From the NCBI GenBank assembly GCA_000711775.1, contig ARYC01017293.1:25699-89698 (forward strand): DNA of 64,000 nt. Reading direction: 5' to 3'. Positions 21,765 through 29,471 of this stretch are shown piece by piece. Below the pieces are notes generated by a model. The model was not told the origin of the DNA and searched no databases. It saw nothing but the letters and a program-made list of their open reading frames with translations. A program made the position numbers and the translations under genes. The stretch's first letter is position 1. Each line of letters starts with the position of its first letter. This DNA comes from Oxytricha trifallax. Taxonomy: Eukaryota > Ciliophora > Spirotrichea > Sporadotrichida > Oxytrichidae.

Positions 21765-21925
21765 TTAGGAGGTCCTCCAAATCAAGTTTCAACATAATTT
21801 GGAGGTAAAATTATTAAAATATTTTTAATGTAATTTTCTCCTAATTAAGTTTTAACCTTAAAATTTAACTCTTAATAAAGTTTGAACTTAATTTGGAGGA
21901 CCTCCTAAAATAATTAACATTATTA
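21765..21925. promoter_or_regulatory. TBE-3 control region with AGGAGGTCCTCC palindromes
   Basis: Same place as the GGTACC array of TBE-2 but with a different motif. TTAGGAGGTCCTCCAAAT at about 21768 and its inverse ATTTGGAGGACCTCCTAAA at about 21890 bracket half-sites (TTGGAGG near 21800, CTCCTAAT near 21838, TAGGAGC near 21925). It lies between the divergent kinase and small-protein genes. Function inferred. Confidence 0.5.
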
Positions 21926-22125
21926 GGAGCAATTTAATGGAGATAGATTGATAAAATGGAAATCAATCTATGAAACTTAAAGCAAACATTTCAATGCTTC
22001 TCCGCATATCTTTTCAAGGTTGACATCCAGTAGGTCCTCCCTATTTAATATTAAGATTTTAATAAACTTAGAATGGATATCCATAATTTTAAATTTCATT
22101 AACATTTCTAAAAAGAGGAAGCAAG

Positions 22126-22915
22126 ATGGAGTCTATGAATGATCCAGTGAAGAGAATTTAATCTCAAGATTTAATAGGAAAATTTCGAAGTAAAGAGGAC
22201 CTTTATAGATATTTGGTATAGCAAAGTAAGTTCTAAAGTAAGATAAATAAATCCATTATAGCTGGATTATTCTTGACAACTTAAGAGGGAAATAAAATCT
22301 CATTCTTAAAAGCCTTACTGAGGGAAGAGAAAAAAGCTTTTAAGTCTAATGAAATTAGGATGATAGAGATACCTAACTACCCAGAAATATCAGTGACAAA
22401 CCTATATGACGATGCTATGAGTGATCCGGACGTAACTCTCTACCTTCCATCAAAGCTACAGCTCTCTAATAAATTGCCAGAGAGAAACTTCTTCTTTGGT
22501 GTTCTTGCAACTCTGAAACCTGAGTACTTAAATGAAGTTATTTAAGAAGCTCACAAGAAACGATACAGCATCTCATCTGAAGAAAAAGAAAAGCAAGGAA
22601 TTAAATTCAGCGAGACCTGGCTCTTGGAACTGCAGAAGCATCCTTTCATCTCAAGTAAGCTTAGTCTTCTAACTTTATAGAAAAACCTGGTACTGCTATA
22701 TACTTGATGAAGAGCGTAGCAAATTAAACAGAGAGAGAAAGTCTCAAGTAAAGCATGAATTGAGTAAGAGACTCTACAAAGATTTCTAAAAGCCAGACGA
22801 CATGAACAAAGATGCAGGGCCTGGCACTAAGAGAAGAAACATGGGCCCAAGCAAGCCTTAAGAGGAAGAATAGATAGAGAAACCAAATCCCTTTGCGAGC
22901 AAATTTTATATGTGA
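22126..22915 (+). pseudogene. TBE-3 conserved small protein (22-kDa type), one-base deletion
   Basis: ATG 22126 to TGA 22913-22915. Colinear with the TBE-2 protein (IEIPNYPEISVTNLYDDAM; LQLSNKLPERNFFFGVLATL; GTKRRNMGPSKP). A 26-base GT...AG intron candidate lies at 22655-22680. After splicing, one base is missing near 22720, in an A run, relative to TBE-2, which breaks the frame. It could be a sequencing error. Convergent with the transposase gene, which here reads through into its 3' half. Confidence 0.75.
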
Positions 22916-23971
22916 ACTTATACATTCGTTTAAATCTAGAACTTTTTTATATACACAAAGTCTCCCTTCTCTTGCGCATACTTTTGCTTTATGATCGCTT
23001 ACTCTCTTAGCAGTACTCTTAACAAAATCGACTGTATCTATCTTTAAATCATGCATCAATTGGTAGAGCAGAAATTTCTTATAATGACCTTTCAATAACC
23101 CCCAATATAATTCAATTCCATTGAACTAAGGGCTGTAAGGAACATTAAATACAGGTGTTATATTTAGCCTTTCATATTCCTTCCTTGAGTCTTTAGTTTT
23201 ATGAACTGACAAGTTATCAACGAATAGAATAATCTCTTAGTCAGCGTACTTATCTCTGAGTTATTGCAAGAACTTAGTATATTATTCAGTCTTTAGAGAA
23301 CGAGGGTGAATAACATAAGTCTCGAGGCCACTATCTTCATTTATTCCACCAAAAATAGCATGAGTTTATACCTTAACCTTTTAATCATAAACTTCTATAT
23401 TACTATACCTCTTGTATCAAGACCTTGATATAAGGGTATTGAATGTAAATTTAGCTTCATCAGCGTGTATGAACTTTATATTATGCTCTTAAGACCTCTG
23501 CATTTAATCGAATATATAATTTAAATTATCCTTATAAAATGGAACATTAAAGTCAATCACTCTCTTAATGCGATTGACTGTCTTGTAAGATATTCCATTC
23601 TTTTTATATATGTTTGCTATAGATTAAGCAGAGATTTGAAGCTCAGGATATTGGCGATGAAACATCACAGCTCTCTAGGCCAGAGAGAAGTGAGCCCAGT
23701 ATTCAAGAGTCTTATCATTAATTAGATAATCGATATGATGCTGCTAAAATTTTAAGGGTCTCTTAGGCTTAGAATTAAGATGCTATCTCTTTAAATCCAA
23801 TGCTAATAGACAGTGTGACCTAACAGTAGCAGGAGATTTATGGAGCAGTCTTGCAATAGATGCGTAATTTAGAATAGGTCAGAGTTGATCACTATAATCA
23901 TCACATCCATAACGCAACTTAAACAATAAATCTATATACTCACTGTCATAAACTGACCCCAAACCTCGCAT
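22646..23971 (-). pseudogene. TBE-3 DDE transposase (42-kDa type), two in-frame TGAs, stop lost
   Basis: ATG 23971. DDE residues are all present: FIHADEAKFTFNT, ILFVDNLSVHKTK and YSPQFNGIELYW. In-frame TGAs occur near 23890 and near 23425, the second where TBE-2 has Trp (TGG). The stop codon used by TBE-2 is changed to TGT here (about 22922-22924), so the frame runs on for about 90 codons antisense to the small-protein gene, to 22646. The extension is Cys- and Phe-rich and has no counterpart in TBE-2. Cut-and-paste transposase by family. Confidence 0.82.
22655..22680 (+). other. 26-nt intron in TBE-3 small-protein gene
   Basis: Begins GTAAGCTTAG and ends CTTTATAG. Same length and position as the intron at 16704-16729 although the sequence differs. 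Confidence 0.65.
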
Positions 23972-24031
23972 ATACTCACTTAAATTACTAATATTTAAAC
24001 ATTAAACCCCTACATAAACCCTATTAAAACC

Positions 24032-24109
24032 CTAATAAAGTATGCACTAATAGTCTTCTTTTATCAATCAAAAACTCAACCAAACTACTGAAATGGTTTT
24101 GGGGTTTTA
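24032..24109. repeat. TBE-3 right terminal inverted repeat
   Basis: Ends GGTTTTGGGGTTTTA, with A in place of the final G, followed by the ATT duplication. Confidence 0.85.
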
Positions 24110-24404
24110 ATTGTTCGTTGGCATCTTATTCAAGCCATTTAATTAATTAAAAATCAAAAACACAGAATGTGTAAACTGATCAAAATAGAAAAAGACCTCA
24201 TATATACTCTGATAGAAAACAAACAAATAGAAATTTTATCTAAAAAACCATTGAAATAATAAAGAGTAATCAACAAGAGTGGGGACTATACACCTTCGAA
24301 AGTTTAATTTTCATAACAAAAAGAATCATAAGAATCGGCTTCCAAGCCATTAATTAATATCAAATATTAATATAAGAAGCACAATTCGACAAAGAAACCC
24401 GTGA

Positions 24405-24725
24405 TAGCCCCACCTAACTTTGGATACTACAACTATACCAACTCTTAAGATAATTAACAAATTCATAGCACCACAATCAAACCTTGAAGATACTCAACAG
24501 AGTGCACCACCACCATCACCACCACTTCAACCTACAATAAGATAAGAGAAAACACTTAATCTATAGTCGGAGCCTTATATACCAATAAAAATAAAGAACC
24601 ACAAATCATCTCAATTAAAGACCTATATTAATTTAGAAATGAATCACAACTTGACTCATAAGAGTTAAAGGAAAGCAAATCTTCTGTTTAAGGCTTTGAG
24701 AGATTCTTTCGCAAACATAAATTGA
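24405..24725 (+). CDS. Element B ORF1, Pro/Gln-rich
   Basis: Open from just after a TGA at 24402 to TGA 24723-24725. It contains DTQQSAPPPSPPLQPTIRQ followed by a basic, helical stretch (KANLLFKALRDSFANIN). No early ATG. It overlaps the next frame by 26 bases, so ORF1 and ORF2 may be one protein with a frame change. Confidence 0.35.
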
Positions 24726-25506
24726 GAAGAAGGTTATTTATGACTACGATGATGAAGACTCCAACTGGAGTGATGAAGAAAAGGAATAGTTCAGCGATGA
24801 GTCGTATGAAGATTAATCAAGTGTAGTAACAAGAAACGAGAAATACTACAAAGGTAATACTCCAAAAAGCAAAAATAGCATTTAGAGAATGCTAGATGGG
24901 GTTTAATAAAATAAATTAAATAAGGAATCAATAAATCAATAGTTGGATCAAACTTAAAATCAAAATTAATTAATAAAATAAAATCAACTCATTGATTAAT
25001 ACCCCGTGAACTAGATATCAAAAGCAGACCTCCAAACTAGATTCGACACAAGAGAATCTAATGTATCAGTATGGGTTTCTGCCATTAACTCAAAAGACTA
25101 TCTGGAGCTCTCGAACTTCTCTACCGCAATGAACTCAATCGGAGCCCTCACAATCGCTTCACTGGGCTCCTTAGCAACTCAAACTGATGCCCAAATCAAA
25201 GCAGTGATAGGAGGCACAGATATCACAGTGGGAATGTTCAGACAGATAGCCCTATTCCTAATGAAGAGCATAGGAGCAAACTAAAACAGTTGTGTGCTAG
25301 TAAACTCTCGTACAGAGCCACACAAAAACAAGTGGAACTTAACATCAAGTGCTTGTAAAAGCACTCTCATTTTATAAAAAGTGACCTTATATAACTCTTC
25401 ACCTCAAGATTAAAAAACTTGGTTGCCCAAAAGAGAATTAACTTCTCGATTAAAATCTAAAACTTTGATCATCAATTTAAATTTATAGATAAAGGATACA
25501 CAGTGA
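24700..25506 (+). CDS. Element B ORF2, acidic then globular protein
   Basis: Open for about 268 codons; the first in-frame ATG is at 24889. It starts strongly acidic (YDYDDEDSNWSDEEKEQFSD), passes a Gln-rich linker, then a globular hydrophobic part with credible codon use: SVWVSAINSKDYLELSNF and LTIASLGSLATQTDAQIKAV to about 25280. Beyond that the next frame is the more protein-like one. No family was recognised. The order acidic, Gln-rich, globular, then basic tail (ORF3) is like gag or capsid proteins of retroelements, but that is only an analogy. Confidence 0.45.
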
Positions 25507-25604
25507 CAATCATCAAAGGAAAGAAGAGAGGAAAAAAAGGAGGCAGAAGAGCAAAGAAAGTAAGAAGAAGAAACGGAAACAAAAGAAGAAGAAGAAGAAG
25601 ATGA
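25188..25604 (+). CDS. Element B ORF3, Arg/Lys-rich C-terminal tail
   Basis: Open from a TGA at 25185 to TGA 25602-25604. From about 25270 it reads as protein (KLKQLCASKLSYRATQKQVE ... INFSIKIQNFDHQFKF) and ends in an extreme basic tail (IIKGKKRGKKGGRRAKKV, then runs of Arg). It is one frame off ORF2, so a single product would need a frameshift near 25280, a short eliminated segment, or a sequence correction. The tail should bind nucleic acid. The 3' hairpins begin about 35 bases after the stop. Confidence 0.45.
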
Positions 25605-25636
25605 AAGACTCAGTTTACATCAGAGAACAGAACTGT

Positions 25637-25735
25637 TCTAAAAGGGCTAGTCCCTTATATAGTGAATTATCACTATCATATCCGGAGGGCCTTTGAGCCC
25701 CCGATGTGGATTAATTATTATTGTTATTATTATGA
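25637..25735 (+). other. Conserved two-hairpin plus TTA-repeat 3' end (copy B)
   Basis: AAGGG/CCCTT hairpin (25641-25656), an extra ATAGTGA/TCACTAT hairpin (25659-25676), then GGAGGGC/GCCCCC (25683-25702), GATGTGGAT and a TTA-repeat tail ending TTATTATGATTCAAG. Same order and similar sequence as 6062-6160. Confidence 0.6.
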
Positions 25736-25739
25736 TTCA

Positions 25740-26001
25740 AGTCATTAAGTACAGTTTACTGCTATGTTATCATGTTCTAGCCAGTTGCAACACTTATTCC
25801 AACTCTGCTATTTTTAGATTAAGAATTTTCTCTGCTTCTTTGATAGCTGTTGTTTGCAGTTGGACGGAACGAAGTTGATGCTACTGTATTACTGATACCA
25901 AGAACTAAATAAAGGGAATATAACAAAATGTTATAATTACATGAATTCATTGCATTTGTTTTGGATCTTCTGTGGTTGTGTCCATGAGCTTGGGATGTCA
26001 A
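25740..26001 (-). CDS. 5' segment of an unknown gene, cut by element B
   Basis: ATG 26001 starts MTSQAHGHNHRRSKTNAMN. An AT-rich part near 25910-25950 may be an IES; then NTVASTSFRPTANNSYQRSR and GISVATGQNMITQQQTVLND run up to the TTA tail of element B. Ser/Thr/Gln/Asn-rich, no recognised domain. That the coding signal ends at the element border suggests element B inserted into this gene or an IES in it. Confidence 0.4.
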
Positions 26002-26046
26002 AAATTGGTTAAAGGAGGCTTAACTCATTTAAGTAGACTACAATAG

Positions 26047-26454
26047 CAAATTTCGGGGGAGGAAGTTTCCTGCCCCCAACATTAAATTTTATATTTTTTG
26101 GCAATAAAAATATTAGAAATTAATAAATTTCAATTACCATCATCATGTACTAAACAACTTTTATAAATTTATAATTCTCAAGGTACATAATTATTCTTTA
26201 TCAAATTATATAATATAAACAAGGCTAAAATAATTGTTTTTTATAAATAATTAAAGTGATTTTCATTAAAATTTAAATTTATTATCATTGTATAAATGAT
26301 ATTTGAAGCTAAATTAAAAATAACTATATCATAATTGATGATAAAGATTCTTTGAAAATTATAAAGTTTACATGTTTTTATGTATGGGGCAGGAACCTCC
26401 CCCCTTGGGTGCATATAAGATTTTGGGGCAGGAAACTTTTCCCCCCCAAATTTC
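26047..26454. mobile_element. Short element with G/C-run inverted ends
   Basis: About 408 bp. The left end has GGGGGAGGAAGTTTCCTGCC and the right end its inverse, in an otherwise AT-rich and non-coding body; a third partial copy of the end sits at 26384-26410. Related single ends occur near 48195-48215 and 57640-57667 (GGAAGTAAACCACCCCCAAC). It looks like a MITE-type element of about 0.4 kb. Confidence 0.5.
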
Positions 26455-26639
26455 TCTCCTTTGATGGCTTATTAGAAAGTCGCTTATTTATAACCTTAAA
26501 TCCCTTATAGATAATTTATCTTAATTTACTTGGTTAAGTAATAAAATAAAAAATTAAAATTTAAATGGTTAAATACTGCTATTCTGTTGTTAAATTTTTC
26601 AATAATTCCCATTTTACTAGCATATATAATAAAATAAAA
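26455..26639. other. AT-rich stretch
   Basis: No gene or repeat recognised. Confidence 0.3.
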
Positions 26640-26941
26640 AAGTTGTTCAAATAAAATACGTGATTTATATTGTTAGTATTGAGTCCAGTTGACTAGAACT
26701 TCTCATATGATTTTTACATTGTCATTTTATATAGACTTGTCTTAGTTAAGCTTTTCTCTGGAGATTTATTAACAGTGGATTTTTTAGCTAATGTCCCTTA
26801 TGAATTCAACAATTAAGCTGCTTTATTTCTGAACGATTTTTGAGAGTTATCTACAAGCTCTTTCACGTTTGGATTTGTAACAAAATACTCGGAGTGATTC
26901 TTTATCATTGTTTTGGTTTTACTTTACTTGAAGCTTTCCAT
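26640..26941 (-). CDS. 5' segment of a Lys/Ser/Asn-rich gene
   Basis: ATG 26941 gives MESFKQSKTKTMIKNHSEYF, then FRNKAAQLLNSQGTLAKK and STVNKSPEKSLTKTSLYKMT. It stays open for about 100 codons and fades into AT-rich DNA near 26640, the likely MDS end. Basic and hydrophilic, no domain recognised. The next upstream coding DNA (27000-27250) has the same strand and probably ends a different gene. Confidence 0.45.
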
Positions 26942-26999
26942 ACTAAAATTTATAAATTATCAATCTAATTCAATGTTTTAATTTAAATATTAAAGTTTA

Positions 27000-28505
27000 T
27001 TGTGTGATGCAGCTATTTTAGCATTTGTGTCCACAGCAGTGGAATTTCTTGGATTAGTAAAAGAAATCTAGTTAGATATTCCCATCAAATTATTGGCTTG
27101 AGGTTGATATTTCTAATGATTCTAAACTGTATTGTGAAAGTTTTGATTTAACTAATTTTAATGATCTTTCACTCCTTGTGTGGATTAATGTGTTGAAAGA
27201 GTATGTGCATATCCGCTTGTTAGAATTAAACCCACAACATTTGTATATGATGTATAAATTTAATCTGATAATTTTTCATATACAAAAAATCTAAAACATT
27301 CATCGTTTGTATTGGAATATGCTAATATTAAATCTATCAATAAAATGAACAAGAAAGTCAATAAAAATTGAGCTATATAATAAATTTTATTCATAAAATA
27401 TTAAAAGACTATTACTTTTGTGAGGAATCTAACCTTACTCTTATTTTAAAATTATAAATTAAGTTAGTTATATTATATGCAATAATTTTATATTAAAACT
27501 ATTAATAAATAAATATAGATTTACTCTATAAGATTTAATTTTTCTATATTTTTTGTTTTGAATTTTTCCAGTTGACTTATTGCTTTACAATGACAACTAG
27601 TTCAAAATAAAATTATTTAAAAAAGTTCTTTTTATGTCCAGATGGTAGATTCCCAGATTTATGATCGATACCTATTAAGATTTAGTCTTCATTTGCATAG
27701 AAATTGACCAATTGCATTGCACCGTTATTCATGCATTCATTGCTTGTCTGATACTATAAGAATTTACACTTTCTGAATTGTTGTTGTTTTGAGATTATTT
27801 AATTCCCTCGGATTAATTGTTAAACGGTCTCTACGCAGTTATATTGCTATATTACCTCGTTAAATGCTAACATTGATAGGCATATTTATACTTATCGAGT
27901 TCCTCTTGTATCAATGACATCTGAGTCTTTAATTTACTTTCAGCAACTTGCAACGTTTCTTTCCGCATTTTTTAATTTTTAGTTTCGATGCTTGTGACTT
28001 GTTCTTTTGACAAATTTATTTCATCTTTGCAAGTATCGAGGTCCTTATCTTTCAAACTCATAAGCTCATCAAGTCTGGCTTTGTCCTTTTAAAGTTGAGA
28101 GATTTATTCATTGAATTACTGCAATCTTTTTTTATTAACTCTTTCTCGTCACATTCCATTTTGTATTTCAAATTTTCAATGTAGATTTTAAGTTGTTACT
28201 CTATCTATAAGATTTCGCATTTTAACATCAAACATTCAAATTGAGAAATTTTCAAACCAATTTATACTTTCTATAAAACTTACTGAAATGTGATTTCTAA
28301 CGTCAGCTTCGTACTACTGCATTTATTCTTCATAGCCCATTTAAGTGGTTGTGTGATTAACTGAATTACTAATCATAGATTTATTTGTTTCCCCTCCATC
28401 GGTGAGATTCATTAATCTTTTGTAATCACTCTAACTGCCAGCTGGGGAGTGCAAATTGTAATTACTGCCTTTCTAATTTTACCCCTTTTTCTTTTCTAAA
28501 ACCAT
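27000..28505 (-). CDS. Coiled-coil protein gene, interrupted
   Basis: ATG 28505 opens with a short basic, Gly/Ser-containing start (LHSPAGSQSDYKRLMNLTDG). From about 28160 to 27840 the product is a long coiled coil (QQFNEQISQLQKDKARLDEL; MRKETLQVAESKLKTQMSLI). A Ser/Asn/Gln-rich tail follows (GIKQSQNNNNSESVNSYS) and a further piece at about 27725-27620 (NGAMQLVNFYANEDQI). After an AT-rich gap, 27250-27000 carries SLKLVKSKLSQYSLESLE and TNPRNSTAVDTNAKIAA, likely its C-terminus. Frame changes near 28230, 28140 and 27740 mark possible junctions. Coiled-coil scaffold by inference only. Confidence 0.5.
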
Positions 28506-28889
28506 GAAACGGTTTATATATAAGTACAGATTCGTTTATATTAATAAAATATAAATAGTTTTATAATAACATTTATATCATTAAAAGCGTTTTTTTATAT
28601 ACTCAAAAATCTCTAATAAATTTTTATTTCAGGGAATAATTTAGGGGGTAGTTCTAAATAATATTTAAATAATTTTATAAATTTTATAGAGCATAAAGGA
28701 TAAATAATGTATAAACCGATGATAAACCATCATAAATTTATATGAGTAGAGGAATTAGTCGATATGTTATGCAGGCTTTCACTAATATTGAAAATTAATA
28801 ATCATAACCCCAAATAATATATTATAATTAACCTATTTTTTACTTTACATATACATATTATAAAATTCTTAGCTATATTAAGAATTTTT

Positions 28890-29290
28890 AATATTGAAGC
28901 CATGTTGATTATTAGATGAACTACCATTATTGCCCCCTTTAGGTAAGTCCTCATTCTTCAAATTAAGCAATATTTCAATGGATGAGCGGATGTAATCAAT
29001 AATGACCTTAGAAGCTACATTTCTTAATTTCTGCCTTTCCTCAGCTAGTTTAATATCATCCAGTTTATTTAACTATATATTTAGATTGATTAAAATTGAA
29101 AGGGTAAAGGGAATGATTTTTAAATATTTGAGAGTGAATTTTCATAAATTACCTCATCATTGGATCTGACTTTCACGTCAAGGTAGAGATTTAAGAGGTG
29201 CTCTCGCACATCTTTTTAGTCATCTTTAAATAACCATACCATTTCTAAGTCAATTATATATTGTTATTGATAAGCCAAAATAGTAAAGAA
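28890..29290 (-). CDS. Coding segments of an unknown helical protein
   Basis: Two minus-strand blocks separated by an AT-rich gap (about 29070-29150). They read YIIDLEMVWLFKDDQKDVRE ... HLLNLYLDVKVRSNDE, and DDIKLAEERQKLRNVASKVI ... DYIRSSIEILLNLKNEDL, ending in a Gly/Asn/Ser tail. They are mostly helical with no recognised family. No start codon was seen; the 5' part may lie beyond the AT-rich DNA at 29300-29460. Confidence 0.45.
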
Positions 29291-29471
29291 ATAGTTATGC
29301 TATTATTTATTAAAACTCATAAATTTAGCAATATAAATTTAGAAATAATTCTTATATTTTTCTCATTTTTATTATAATCAAAGTGTGATTATGTTAATTA
29401 AAGAATTAAACTAAATATAATTAAGTAATTCATTTATAATTACAAATATATTTTAAAAAAATTTTAATAAA

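Larger units (their letters stand above)
19966..24109. mobile_element. TBE transposon copy 3, full length
   Basis: 4144 bp flanked by ATT on both sides (19963-19965, 24110-24112). Ends carry C4A4 repeats, and the inner terminal repeat (TTTTCAGTAGTTTGATTAG) differs from TBE-1 and TBE-2, so this is another subfamily. Same gene order and orientation as TBE-2. The transposase keeps its DDE residues but has two in-frame TGAs; the kinase and small-protein genes each have a frame break. Confidence 0.92.
24170..25735 (+). mobile_element. Element B: retroelement-like insertion with hairpin/TTA 3' end
   Basis: Plus strand A-rich and T-poor, unlike its flanks, with three overlapping open frames (24405-24725, 24700-25506, 25188-25604) and the same hairpin plus TTA-repeat 3' end as element A. 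It lies just beyond TBE-3 and abuts a minus-strand coding segment on its right. The proteins are a Pro/Gln-rich piece, an acidic then globular piece, and a strongly basic tail, as in nucleic-acid-packaging proteins. No polymerase motif was seen. The left border is not determined. Confidence 0.42.

Noticed and set aside
25693..25878. Plus-strand frame behind element B
   Set aside because: Starts in the hairpin/TTA tail and is antisense to the more credible minus-strand coding segment.
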